A DNA stretch of 8,211 bases, from positions 1 through 8,211 of the forward strand of contig DYKH01000206.1 in assembly GCA_020722685.1 (NCBI GenBank), given 5' to 3'. The notes below the pieces were generated by a model, which worked only from the letters and a program-made list of their open reading frames with translations, did no database searches and was not told the origin of the DNA. Below, in pieces: positions 1-8,201 of the stretch (the first letter of the stretch is position 1; the number at the start of each line of letters is the position of its first letter). The translations under genes were made by a program, and so were the position numbers. Origin of the DNA: Caldithrix sp. (lineage in GTDB: Bacteria; KSB1; UBA2214; DYKH01).

Positions 1-3000
1 AAACTCCAGCCCTATCAGACCAGCGCGGTGGAATCCGTTGTCGATTGCTTTGCCGGGCAGGTGAATACCTCGGGCATTGCCTACCGGATTGACCCGGGGA
101 GAGGAAAAATAAGCACTGCTGGCACGTTTCAATCCGGACTTTATGAGCAGAAGAAGCAAGGCTTCAAAAACGCCGATATCCAGCTGACTGATGCCCAGCT
201 GCTGACCAATATCCATGCCGTACAGCGGCGGCAGAATCTGCCATTGTCGGACAAGCTGGTGTCAAGCGCCGGGTGCAAGGTCAATCTTGATATTGAGATG
301 GAAACTGGTACCGGCAAGACCTACTGCTACATCAAAACCTTCTTCGAAATGAATAAGCGGTATGGCTGGACCAAGTTCATCGTAGTGGTGCCCAGTATTG
401 CCATCCGTGAAGGCGTGCTCAAGTCGCTGGAGATTACCGCCGAGCATTTCACCGAGAGCTACGGCAAGAAGGCCCGCTTCTTTGCCTACAACTCCAGACA
501 GCTGCACCATCTGGAAAGCTTTTCCTCCGATGCGGGCATCAACGTCATGGTCATCAATATCCAGGCGTTCAATGCCACGGGAAAGGATAACCGCCGCATC
601 TATGACGAACTGGATGATTTTCAGTCACGCAAGCCTATCGATGTGATCAGCAGCAACCGCCCCATCCTGATCCTGGATGAACCCCAGAAGATGGAGGGCA
701 AAAAGACGCTGGAGGCGCTGGCCAAGTTCAGGCCGCTGATGATCCTGCGCTATTCGGCCACCCACAGGACTACGCACAACCAAATCCACCGCCTTGACGC
801 CCTGGATGCCTATAACCAGAAGCTGGTGAAGAAGATCGCGGTGCGTGGCATTGCGGTGAAGGGTCTCGCTGGTACAAACGCCTATCTCTACCTGGAATCC
901 ATCGAGATTTCCAGGAAGGCACCGGTTGCCCGGATAGAGATGGAAGTGCGCCAGGGCGGCGGAATCAAGCGAATCGTCAAACGCCTGGAGCGCGGCAAGG
1001 ATCTGTTTGCTGAATCAAACGAACTGGACCAATATCGCGGCTTTGTCATCGCCCAGATCGACGCCAACAAGGACACGGTGGAGTTCACCAACGGCCATGT
1101 GCTGAGTGCGGGTGATGCAACCGGCGACATCACGGAAATGGCCATCCGGCGAATTCAAATCCGGGAGGCGATCAGGGCTCACCTTGAGAAGGAGCAGGTT
1201 CTTTTTGCCCAGGGCATCAAGGTGTTGTCCCTTTTCTTCATCGACGAGGTGGTCAAATACCGGGACTATAGCCAGGCCGATGAACAGGGAGAGTACGCCA
1301 GGATTTTTGAAGAAGAGTACGAGCGGCTCAAAGCCGAATATTTAAGCCTTCTTCCCTTGGATGGTGGAGTGTATCAGGAATATCTGAAGGGCATTCAGGT
1401 TGGCCGCACCCACAACGGTTACTTCTCCATCGACAAGAAAACCAAGAAGCTTACCGATCCGAGCTTCAAGACACGTGGAGAGGAAGCCGGGCTTTCCGAT
1501 GACATGGATGCCTATGATCTGATCCTGAAGGACAAGGAACGGCTGCTCTCCTTCGAGGAACCGGTCCGGTTCATTTTCTCCCACTCCGCCCTGCGGGAAG
1601 GCTGGGATAACCCCAATGTCTTCGTCATGTGCATGCTTAAGCACAGCGACAACACGATCTCGCGCCGCCAGGAAGTTGGCCGGGGTTTGCGGATCAGCGT
1701 CAACCAGCTTGGAGATCGCATGGACAACCCGGCAACGGTCCATGACGTGAATATCCTGACCGTAGTCGCCAGCGAGAGCTACAAGGACTTCGTCGGGAAT
1801 CTTCAGCGTGAGATCAGCGACTCCCTCTCTGCACGCCCTCGCAAGGCGGACGAAGCCTACTTCACCGGGAAGGTCATCACCACGCAAACCGGTACAGTGG
1901 AAATTACCCCGGTCATGGCCAAGCAGATATACAAGTATCTGCTCAAGAACGACTATACCGATGACGCGGATCAGGTTTCCGAAGCCTACCACGAGGCAAA
2001 AGCCAACGGGACCCTTGCGGCGCTTCCGCCCGAGCTTGCCCCTCATGCGGACCAGATTTTTGGCCTGATCGACAGCGTCTTCAGCGAGTCCCAGCTGCCC
2101 GACGTGGGTGATGATCGTAAGCCGAAGACCAATTTGCTGAATGCCAACTTCGAGAAAAAAGAGTTCAAGGCGCTCTGGAGTCGGATCAATCAGAAGGCGG
2201 TCTTCCGTGTCGAGTTCGATTCCAGTGAACTCATTCGAAACAGCATCCGGGCTCTGGACAAAGAGCTGCGGGTGACGCCGCTTACCTACACGATCCAGAA
2301 AGGCGAACAGGTCGATCAGACGACTTACGATCAGCTTAAATCCGGACAGGGCTTTGAACTCCGCGAAACCGGGACCGAATATGGGACCTCCGTTCACTCC
2401 ATGGTCACCTATGACCTGCTCGGGAAAATCGCCGAAAACACCCAACTGACAAGAAGGACTGTCGCCGAGATATTGAGCGGCGTTCAGACGGCGGTTTTCA
2501 AGCAATTCAAACAAAACCCAGAGCATTTCATTGCCGAAAGCTCACGGCTTATCAATGAGCAGAAGGCCACGATCATCATCGAGCGGCTGAGCTACGACAA
2601 CATTGCCGAGACACACGATATCGATATTTTTACCGCAGGCCAGAGCAAGCAGGACTTCACCAAAGCCAGCGAGAAGCTGAAGAACCACATCTATGACTAC
2701 GTGATTACCGACTCCAAGGTTGAGCGGGAGTTTGTGAAAGAGCTGGATACCAGCAGCGAGGTGGTCGTTTATGCAAAGCTTCCCCGAGGCTTCCTGATTC
2801 CTACTCCCGTCGGCGACTACAACCCGGACTGGGCCATTTCTTTCAAGGAAGGCTCGGTCAAGCACATCTATTTCGTCGCCGAGACCAAGGGCTCCATGTC
2901 CAGCATGGAACTTCGGGCCATCGAGCATACGAAAATCGAATGTGCCCGCAAGTTCTTCGCAGAGATCAACCGCAAGATTGATCCCGAACACGTGAAATAC

Positions 3001-3063
3001 GACGTGGTGACCAGCTATGGAAAGCTGATGGAGATTGTCGGCATGGGAGGGGCGCGAGTATGA
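1..3063 (+). CDS. res: Type III restriction enzyme Res subunit (DEAD/DEAH helicase plus PD-(D/E)xK nuclease), 5' end outside window
   Basis: The frame is open from base 1, and its first residues ([20 protein letters not shown]) are the usual beginning of type III Res subunits. The start is therefore upstream and only a few residues are missing; the GTG at 28 is internal. Numbering residues from base 1, the SF2 helicase motifs are all visible: motif I METGTGKT (100-107), motif II DEPQ (226-229, the form typical of type III Res), motif III SATH (252-255), motif V around SALREGWDN (529-537) and motif [10 protein letters not shown] (557-564). The C-terminal nuclease has PD (942-943) and ETK (961-963). 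In this family Res works with a Mod methyltransferase, translocates or slides on DNA using ATP, and cuts near unmethylated asymmetric sites. At 1020 visible residues it is slightly longer than EcoP15I Res (about 970). Mod is not in the window. The stop codon overlaps the next start (ATGA), so the two are probably co-translated. No frameshift or lost motif was seen. Confidence 0.95.
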   Translation, partial: KLQPYQTSAVESVVDCFAGQVNTSGIAYRIDPGRGKISTAGTFQSGLYEQKKQGFKNADIQLTDAQLLTNIHAVQRRQNLPLSDKLVSSAGCKVNLDIEMETGTGKTYCYIKTFFEMNKRYGWTKFIVVVPSIAIREGVLKSLEITAEHFTESYGKKARFFAYNSRQLHHLESFSSDAGINVMVINIQAFNATGKDNRRIYDELDDFQSRKPIDVISSNRPILILDEPQKMEGKKTLEALAKFRPLMILRYSATHRTTHNQIHRLDALDAYNQKLVKKIAVRGIAVKGLAGTNAYLYLESIEISRKAPVARIEMEVRQGGGIKRIVKRLERGKDLFAESNELDQYRGFVIAQIDANKDTVEFTNGHVLSAGDATGDITEMAIRRIQIREAIRAHLEKEQVLFAQGIKVLSLFFIDEVVKYRDYSQADEQGEYARIFEEEYERLKAEYLSLLPLDGGVYQEYLKGIQVGRTHNGYFSIDKKTKKLTDPSFKTRGEEAGLSDDMDAYDLILKDKERLLSFEEPVRFIFSHSALREGWDNPNVFVMCMLKHSDNTISRRQEVGRGLRISVNQLGDRMDNPATVHDVNILTVVASESYKDFVGNLQREISDSLSARPRKADEAYFTGKVITTQTGTVEITPVMAKQIYKYLLKNDYTDDADQVSEAYHEAKANGTLAALPPELAPHADQIFGLIDSVFSESQLPDVGDDRKPKTNLLNANFEKKEFKALWSRINQKAVFRVEFDSSELIRNSIRALDKELRVTPLTYTIQKGEQVDQTTYDQLKSGQGFELRETGTEYGTSVHSMVTYDLLGKIAENTQLTRRTVAEILSGVQTAVFKQFKQNPEHFIAESSRLINEQKATIIIERLSYDNIAETHDIDIFTAGQSKQDFTKASEKLKNHIYDYVITDSKVEREFVKELDTSSEVVVYAKLPRGFLIPTPVGDYNPDWAISFKEGSVKHIYFVAETKGSMSSMELRAIEHTKIECARKFFAEINRKIDPEHVKYDVVTSYGKLMEIVGMGGARV
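3046..3050 (+). promoter_or_regulatory. Ribosome binding site for the HerA-like gene
   Basis: GGAGG lies nine bases before the ATG at 3060, inside the end of res. It supports this start, which overlaps the res stop as ATGA, and suggests translational coupling. Confidence 0.6.
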
Positions 3064-3635
3064 GACCTCTCAGGAACAAGATAGATGTTTTGTCTATGAA
3101 CAGCTTGCTGCCCAACGAATCCGGGGCGGTCGTCGGGATCGTCGTGTGGCTGGGCGTGGAAAGATCGGCCTATCTCAAACGACAAGGGCTCAAGGATTTC
3201 GGCCTGATCGACCTGCCATTCCCGCTGCGAAAAATGGCGGTGTGTCCGATTGGAACCCTGCTTTCGGAAAAGAATAAATGGCGGCTCGAGAGAGGTGTCC
3301 AGAGTTTCCCATCCGTTGGCGATCCAGTAATTCTGCCAACAAGGGATCAAACCATTGCCATAGTTACCGGCCAAGGAAAGGACAGCCGAGTTCCGCTGGG
3401 GACATGTCCTAATGAGATTCTCCATCTTGTTATTGCCGTTTCATCACGTCTAATACTGGAATCACTACAGCGTTACCGAAAACACAATAATCAGAACTTA
3501 CCCACTGTACTCGTTAATGTCTGGACCAACGAAGAACCTCGCCCAATCGATTGGGATAAAATCACCAGCGATTGGGCAGGATCGGAAGCGAAAGCTGATG
3601 ACGATTCTCCGCAGGAAGGCGGGGATGCTCAATGA
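3060..3635 (+). CDS. HerA-like protein reduced to HAS-barrel and C-terminal pieces; ATPase core missing
   Basis: This is a 191-residue protein starting at the ATGA overlap with res and ending in an ATGA overlap with sbcD. Residues 20-117 ([17 protein letters not shown], then [20 protein letters not shown], then [16 protein letters not shown] and VPLGTCP) resemble the N-terminal HAS-barrel of HerA-family DNA translocases; the SFPSVGDPV turn is especially telling. In complete relatives, as I remember them, the barrel is followed by a Walker A strand (GxxGxGKS). Here residues 118-152 ([10 protein letters not shown], then LESLQRYRK, then LPTVLV) instead resemble the stretch immediately before Walker B (LPTVLV-xEEAH). 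Residues 153-191 ([16 protein letters not shown] and an acidic end) resemble the C-terminal tail. No Walker A, Walker B or arginine finger is present, so ATP hydrolysis is very unlikely; complete relatives are roughly 600-700 residues. It could be a deletion derivative, a real motor-less variant that binds a partner, or an assembly collapse. There is no signal peptide or membrane segment. The family assignment is from memory and not from a search. Confidence 0.6.
   Translation: MRPLRNKIDVLSMNSLLPNESGAVVGIVVWLGVERSAYLKRQGLKDFGLIDLPFPLRKMAVCPIGTLLSEKNKWRLERGVQSFPSVGDPVILPTRDQTIAIVTGQGKDSRVPLGTCPNEILHLVIAVSSRLILESLQRYRKHNNQNLPTVLVNVWTNEEPRPIDWDKITSDWAGSEAKADDDSPQEGGDAQ
3541..3577 (+). repeat. 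Inverted repeat and 14-base perfect palindrome inside the HerA-like gene
   Basis: Positions 3542-3555 form a perfect palindrome (CCCAATC followed by GATTGGG). In addition, GCCCAATCG at 3541-3549 is the exact inverse complement of CGATTGGGC at 3569-3577, allowing a 9-base-pair stem with a 19-base loop. The two right arms are both in-frame codons around the Asp-Trp pairs of the C-terminal tail, so coding constraint may explain the similarity. No T-run follows, so it is not a convincing terminator. Confidence 0.5.
3613..3625 (+). promoter_or_regulatory. Ribosome binding site region for sbcD
   Basis: The purine-rich stretch AGGAAGG (3613-3619) followed by GGGGA (3621-3625, six bases from the start) precedes the ATG at 3632. 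It lies within the last codons of the HerA-like gene. Whichever motif is used, it supports the overlapping ATGA start. Confidence 0.5.
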
Positions 3636-4882
3636 ATCAGAAATTGCCGCCGCTCAAATTGCTTCACACATCCGACTGGCACATTGGGTGCACTCTTTGC
3701 GGCAGAAAACGCTACGAGGAATTCGAGGCCTTTCTGACCTGGCTGGCAGAGACGATCCAGCAAAATGAAATTGATGCGCTGCTCGTGGCAGGTGATGTCT
3801 TTGACACCAGTGCTCCGAGCAATCGCGCCCAGGAACTCTATTACCGCTTCCTGTGCCGGGTGGCAGCCTCATCCTGTCGGCATGTTGTCGTCGTCGCGGG
3901 CAACCACGATTCCCCGTCCTTTCTCAATGCCCCCAAGGAGCTGCTCAAAGCCCTTGATGTCCACGTGGTCGGTAGTAGCACGGAATCCCCGGAAGACGAA
4001 GTGCTTGTGCTCTGTAATGAGCAGGACGCTCCGGAATTGATTGTCTGTGCCGTGCCCTACCTTCGCGACAGGGATATCCGCGTTGCGGAGGCTGGTGAGA
4101 GCGTCGAGGACAAAGAGCGAAAATTGATTGACGGCATCCGCACTCATTACGCCACCGTCGCCGCCTTGGCCGAACAGAAGCGCGAGGAACTCGGGGCCGA
4201 TATTCCCATCGTTGGCACGGGACATCTGTTTACCGCTGGGGGACAAACTGTCGATGGTGATGGCGTGCGCAAACTCTATCTCGGCTCCCTGGCTCATGTG
4301 ACGGCCGGGATTTTTCCAGCCTGCTTCAACTATCTGGCGCTTGGTCACCTCCACATCCCACAAGAGGTGAACGGCTCCAAAACCATACGCTACAGCGGCT
4401 CTCCACTGCCCATGGAGTTTGGAGAGGCAAAACAGCAGAAGAGCGTTTGCCAGGTTGAGTTCCACAGCACGGCCGCATCGGTACAACTGATCGACGTACC
4501 GGTGTTTCAAAGGCTCGAGCGCGTCAAGGGAGACTGGGATGGCATCCGGGGCCGCATCCTTGAATTAACGGCAACGAACTTTCAAGGCTGGCTAGAAGTC
4601 ATCTACGACGGCACTGAGGTCATTGGCGACCTGCGTGAGCGCCTGGAGGCAGCTATTTCCGGCACCCAAATGGAAATCCTCCGGATACAAAACAGCCGCA
4701 TCAAAGACCGTGTGCTGGGACAAATCCATGAAGAGGAAACACTCGACGATCTGAACGTGAACGACGTGTTCGAGCGATGCCTCGCCGTCCATGACGTGCC
4801 CGAAGAGCAGCGGCCGGAGCTGCTTCAGGCCTACCAGGAAACGGTCTCGTCTCTCTATGAAGACGATGTGCAGGCGCAATAG
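3632..4882 (+). CDS. sbcD: SbcD, Mre11-family nuclease subunit of the SbcCD complex
   Basis: This 416-residue protein is close to E. coli SbcD (400). SbcD is the manganese-dependent 3'-5' exonuclease and hairpin endonuclease that works in a complex with SbcC on DNA ends, hairpins and protein-blocked ends. The calcineurin-like phosphoesterase motifs are complete: DWH (D15, H17), GDVFD (D55), GNHD (N91, H92), GTGH (H198) and GHLH (H239, H241). The N-terminal block LLHTSDWHIG and the LNAPKELL segment after GNHD are typical of bacterial SbcD. Residues from about 285 onward form the C-terminal capping and SbcC-binding region, with the usual VFQRLERVKGDW beginning. The start at 3632 overlaps the previous stop and has a ribosome binding site. 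It lies directly after restriction and HerA-like genes rather than alone with sbcC, which suggests an accessory copy recruited to a defence or end-processing operon; this is inference. No catalytic residue is missing. Confidence 0.96.
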   Translation: MNQKLPPLKLLHTSDWHIGCTLCGRKRYEEFEAFLTWLAETIQQNEIDALLVAGDVFDTSAPSNRAQELYYRFLCRVAASSCRHVVVVAGNHDSPSFLNAPKELLKALDVHVVGSSTESPEDEVLVLCNEQDAPELIVCAVPYLRDRDIRVAEAGESVEDKERKLIDGIRTHYATVAALAEQKREELGADIPIVGTGHLFTAGGQTVDGDGVRKLYLGSLAHVTAGIFPACFNYLALGHLHIPQEVNGSKTIRYSGSPLPMEFGEAKQQKSVCQVEFHSTAASVQLIDVPVFQRLERVKGDWDGIRGRILELTATNFQGWLEVIYDGTEVIGDLRERLEAAISGTQMEILRIQNSRIKDRVLGQIHEEETLDDLNVNDVFERCLAVHDVPEEQRPELLQAYQETVSSLYEDDVQAQ

Positions 4883-4887
4883 AGAGG
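4881..4887 (+). promoter_or_regulatory. Ribosome binding site for sbcC
   Basis: AGAGAGG overlaps the TAG stop of sbcD (4880-4882) and sits six bases before the ATG at 4894. It fixes the sbcC start and indicates reinitiation by ribosomes finishing sbcD. Confidence 0.6.
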
Positions 4888-4893
4888 CTGTCA

Positions 4894-7800
4894 ATGAGAA
4901 TATTGCAGGTACGCTTCAAGAATCTGAACTCATTAGTCGGCGAATGGCAAATTGACCTGACGCACCCGGATTATCAAGGTGATGGCATCTTCGCCGTCAC
5001 CGGCCCCACCGGCGCGGGGAAAACCACCATCCTCGATGCTATTTGCCTCGCCCTTTATGGGCGGACGCCTCGCCTGAACAAGGTCACCAAGAGCGGAAAC
5101 GAAATCATGTCCCGCCAGACCGGCGAATGCTTTGCCGAGGTGACCTTCGAAACCCAGTCTGGGCGTTACCGCTGTCACTGGAGCCAACACAGGGCACGCA
5201 AGAAGCCGGGTGGCGAACTCCAGGCCCCGAAACACGAAATTGTCAATGCCGATTCCGGCGAGATATTCGAATCCAAGATCAAAGGTGTAGCCGACCAGAT
5301 CGAGTCGGCTACCGGCATGGACTTTGATCGTTTCACCCGATCCATGTTGCTGGCCCAGGGCGGCTTTGCCGCGTTCCTTCAGGCGCCACCGGATGATCGT
5401 GCTCCGATTCTGGAGCAGATAACGGGCACAGAGATCTACAGCCAGATATCCATTCGTGTCCATGAGCGAAAGCAGCAGGAGCGGGAAAAACTGAACCTGC
5501 TCCAGGCTGAAACGAAAGGTATCGTGATTCTTGAGCCTGAGCAGGAACAAGAGACCCAGCAGGCACTCGAGACAAAGCAGAAGGAAGAGACAGAGCTTGC
5601 CGCCAAATCCGCTGACACCGGGAAGGCCATTGCCTGGCTCACTACCATTGATGGGCTAAAAAAGGAAATCATCAACCTGGCCGATGAGGCGAGCAAGCTG
5701 CAGGGCGATATCGAGGCATTCAAACCGAACCGTGAAAAGCTGGGCCGAGCTTTGAGCGCCGCCGAACTTTCCGGCGCATACGCAACGCTCACCGCCACCC
5801 GCAAACAACAGGCGGATGGCAGAGCAGGCTTGAAAGCTGAGGAAGAGGCTCTTCCTGGACTGGAATCCTCCGCCAGGGAACAGGCCGAGGCACTGAAATC
5901 GGCTGAGCAACAAACCGCTTGGGCAAAAGAAGAGCTAAAATCGGCCGCGCCTACATTGCAAAAGGTTCGCTTCCTGGATCAGAAACTTGCCGATCTGAAA
6001 AAGGCTGTTTCAGAAGGTGATGAGGGCTGCAAGAAGGATGCGGCAAAGATTGATGCAGCCAAAAAAGCCCTGATCGAAGAGCATAAAAAACGATCCAAGG
6101 CTCTCAAGACGCTGGAGCTTGTGGGTGGCTACCTCAGGGAGAATGCACAAGATGAATGGCTGATCAGCGGTCTGGCTGGTGTTGAAGAACAGTTCGGCGG
6201 CCTGCTCTCCAAACAAAAAGAAATCGCTCAAAAAACAGCCGCTCAAGAAAAGGCCACAACGGCTCTGGAACTGGCGGCAAAGTCACTCGACGACTGTCAG
6301 AAGCAATCCGGCATTCGGAAGCAGAAACTGGAGGATGCCTTAAAACAGCTTCAACAGGGCAAGAATGCTTTGATCCAGTTGTTGGGAAACCGCTTGTTGC
6401 GGGAATACCGCACCGAGAAGGAAACCCAGCTGCGTGAAATGGCCTTTCTGGCCAAAATTGCGGAGCTTGAAGGACACCGGGCAAAACTGGAAGACGGCAA
6501 GCCCTGTCCACTTTGCGGCGCGACCGAGCACCCGTTTGCGGAAGGAAATGTCCCTGTCCCCGATGAAACAGAAAAGAAGATTGACGCCCTGACTAAGCTG
6601 ATTAGCAAAGCCGAGGGTCAGGAAGCCGCCATCAAGAAACTCGAAGAAGCAGAAAGCCTGGCCCGTAAAAACCTGACAGAGGCTGAGAAGCTGGAGTCAG
6701 CAGCCGCCAATGACAAGAAGGCCGCTGAAAAAACGCTCGTTGAATTAAAAGATGTCCTCACGAATCTTCAGAACAGTTTTGAGGAACTTAAAAAAGCAAT
6801 AAGCCGAAAACTCGATCCATTGGGTTATGCTGTTGATTTTTCTGAACCCAAATCCGCAATCCGCAATCTGAAATCCAAAATCGAAAAATGGCAGGCCCAG
6901 GTCAAGAAAAAGGCGGACATCGAGAAACAGATTGCCGACATCGCCAGTGAGGTGAAGCGGCTGGATGCCATTATCGAAACTCAAAGCACCGCCCTGGCCG
7001 AAAAGCTGGAGCGTCTGGAAACCTTGAAAAAGGAGCTCGCCGCTGGAAGTGATGAGCGCAATGCACTCTACGGCGACAAGAATCCCGACGATGAGGAGCG
7101 CCGCTTAAACAAGACGATTTCCGATGCCGAAGGCGCCGAAAAACAGGTCAGACAACGGCACAATGAGCTCCAACAAAAATGGAATACCGCGAAGGCCCAT
7201 GTCGAATCTCTGAAGAAACGCATTGAGCAACGAGAGCCGGAACTGAGAAGGCTTGAAACAGAATTCTCCGCAGCGCTCGCGCCCGTTGGTTTTTCAAATG
7301 AAGAACAGTTTTTGGCGGCCATATTGCCCTCTGAAGCTCGGGTGGAGTTGACGGCTAAGGCCAAGGATTTAGATGAGCGTCAAACGGACCTGAAAGCCAG
7401 ACACAAGGATCGGGAAACGCGCCTGGCTACGGAAATGGCCCGCAAGCTCACCGACAAGTCGCTGGAAGAACTCGAGCCCCAATACAAGGAGCATGAGGAA
7501 GCCCTGAAAGAGCTGCGGGATATCATTGCCGGTCTCAAGCACAAGTTGAGTGAAAATGCGGCCGCTAAAGAGCGGATAAAGGAAAAGCAGGCAGCTATCG
7601 AGGCCCAGAAAAAAGAGTGTCGCAGGTGGGAAAACCTGCACGAATTGATCGGCTCCGCAGACGGAAAGAAGTATCGCAATTTTGCCCAGGGGCTGACCTT
7701 CGAAATGATGATTGGTCACGCCAACCGGCAACTGCAGAAAATGACCGACCGCTACTTGCTGGCCAGGGATGACACCCAGCCCCTGGAACTCAACGTGATC

Positions 7801-8139
7801 GATAACTATCAGGCTGGGGAGATACGATCCACGAAGAACCTTTCCGGCGGGGAGAGTTTTATCGTCAGCCTGTCCCTGGCGCTGGGGTTGTCCCATATGG
7901 CCAGCAAGAATGTCCGGGTGGATTCGCTGTTTCTGGATGAAGGCTTCGGCACCCTGGACGAGGAAGCCCTCGACACCGCCCTGGAAACCCTCGCTGGTCT
8001 GCAGCAGGACGGCAAGCTGATCGGCGTCATTTCACACGTACCGGCCTTGAAGGAGCGGATCAGCACACAGATCCAGGTGACGCCTCAAACCGGTGGCAGA
8101 AGCCAGATATCCGGGCCTGGATGTAATCAAAAAAAGTAA
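4894..8139 (+). CDS. sbcC: SbcC, Rad50-like SMC ATPase subunit of the SbcCD complex
   Basis: This 1081-residue protein compares with E. coli SbcC (1048). SbcC dimerises, binds DNA ends through its ATPase heads, tethers them through a zinc hook and gates the SbcD nuclease. The N-terminal half-head has MRILQVRFKNLNSLVGEW and Walker A GPTGAGKT (37-44), with the Q-loop MLLAQGGF (Q155). A long charged coiled coil runs from about 185 to 535, rich in Glu, Lys, Ala and Leu. The hook is CPLC (C538, C541) in the classic GKPCPLCGATEHP context. The returning coiled coil runs to about 925. The C-terminal half-head has the signature LSGGE (983-987), Walker B LFLDEG (D1015, E1016), the D-loop GTLD and H-loop H1048. 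Both half-heads are complete, so the ATPase should be active. The start follows sbcD by 11 bases with a good ribosome binding site. A short tandem DNA repeat encodes residues 653-665 in the returning coil, possibly a small insertion. Confidence 0.97.
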   Translation: MRILQVRFKNLNSLVGEWQIDLTHPDYQGDGIFAVTGPTGAGKTTILDAICLALYGRTPRLNKVTKSGNEIMSRQTGECFAEVTFETQSGRYRCHWSQHRARKKPGGELQAPKHEIVNADSGEIFESKIKGVADQIESATGMDFDRFTRSMLLAQGGFAAFLQAPPDDRAPILEQITGTEIYSQISIRVHERKQQEREKLNLLQAETKGIVILEPEQEQETQQALETKQKEETELAAKSADTGKAIAWLTTIDGLKKEIINLADEASKLQGDIEAFKPNREKLGRALSAAELSGAYATLTATRKQQADGRAGLKAEEEALPGLESSAREQAEALKSAEQQTAWAKEELKSAAPTLQKVRFLDQKLADLKKAVSEGDEGCKKDAAKIDAAKKALIEEHKKRSKALKTLELVGGYLRENAQDEWLISGLAGVEEQFGGLLSKQKEIAQKTAAQEKATTALELAAKSLDDCQKQSGIRKQKLEDALKQLQQGKNALIQLLGNRLLREYRTEKETQLREMAFLAKIAELEGHRAKLEDGKPCPLCGATEHPFAEGNVPVPDETEKKIDALTKLISKAEGQEAAIKKLEEAESLARKNLTEAEKLESAAANDKKAAEKTLVELKDVLTNLQNSFEELKKAISRKLDPLGYAVDFSEPKSAIRNLKSKIEKWQAQVKKKADIEKQIADIASEVKRLDAIIETQSTALAEKLERLETLKKELAAGSDERNALYGDKNPDDEERRLNKTISDAEGAEKQVRQRHNELQQKWNTAKAHVESLKKRIEQREPELRRLETEFSAALAPVGFSNEEQFLAAILPSEARVELTAKAKDLDERQTDLKARHKDRETRLATEMARKLTDKSLEELEPQYKEHEEALKELRDIIAGLKHKLSENAAAKERIKEKQAAIEAQKKECRRWENLHELIGSADGKKYRNFAQGLTFEMMIGHANRQLQKMTDRYLLARDDTQPLELNVIDNYQAGEIRSTKNLSGGESFIVSLSLALGLSHMASKNVRVDSLFLDEGFGTLDEEALDTALETLAGLQQDGKLIGVISHVPALKERISTQIQVTPQTGGRSQISGPGCNQKK
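6851..6885 (+). repeat. Five tandem 7-base units (AATCNNN) inside the sbcC coiled coil
   Basis: Five consecutive heptamers begin with AATC in perfect register at 6851, 6858, 6865, 6872 and 6879. The first two are identical (AATCCGC) and the others differ in the last three bases. They encode KSAIRNLKSKIEK, residues 653-665. Because 7 and 3 share no factor, a 7-base repeat encodes a 7-residue repeat. Here I656, L659 and I663 fall at 3-4 spacing, matching coiled-coil core positions. From memory, similar AATCCGC/AATCCAA runs are scattered between genes in many environmental bacterial genomes, so this may be a dispersed repeat caught in a gene. Confidence 0.6.
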
Positions 8140-8184
8140 CTTGATGGCAATTTTTACAGGGAAGTTCCAGAAATTAGCAACTCA

Positions 8185-8201
8185 CCCCACCCGTGGCGGG
8201 G
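8185..8201 (+). terminator. Possible weak terminator hairpin after sbcC
   Basis: CCCCACC (8185-8191) can pair with GGCGGGG (8195-8201) across a CGT loop, with one A-C mismatch in a seven-pair stem. The following bases (ATTTATCATA) are AT-rich but not a true T-run. It lies 46 bases after the sbcC stop and would fit the operon end. Apart from this and a small GGAA-G-TTCC palindrome at 8160-8168, nothing is recognisable between 8140 and 8211. Confidence 0.3.

Noticed and set aside
28..30. GTG as the start codon of the Res gene
   Set aside because: The frame is open back to base 1 and the preceding residues (KLQPYQTSA) are part of the conserved Res N-terminus, so the true start is upstream of the window.
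1342..2526. A 394-codon open frame on the minus strand within res
   Set aside because: It lies wholly inside a gene with clear motifs, shows no recognisable domain and is the usual mirror frame of a GC-rich gene.
3035..3277. An 80-codon frame overlapping the res end and the HerA-like gene
   Set aside because: It is basic and low in complexity with no family resemblance, and the alternative frame carries the HAS-barrel motifs, a ribosome binding site and ATGA overlaps.
3369..3386. Residues GQGKDS (104-109) of the HerA-like protein as a degenerate Walker A
   Set aside because: The spacing does not give GxxGxGK[ST], and the segment falls within the HAS-barrel between [11 protein letters not shown] and VPLGTCP, before the place where the real P-loop would be.
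6061..6097. Runs of six A residues in sbcC as programmed frameshift sites
   Set aside because: The frame continues through them to an intact C-terminal ATPase half-head, and no alternative frame nearby encodes a useful product.
8140..8180. A promoter after sbcC starting at TTGATG
   Set aside because: No reasonable -10 box is found 16-18 bases downstream, and the window ends before any gene it could serve.
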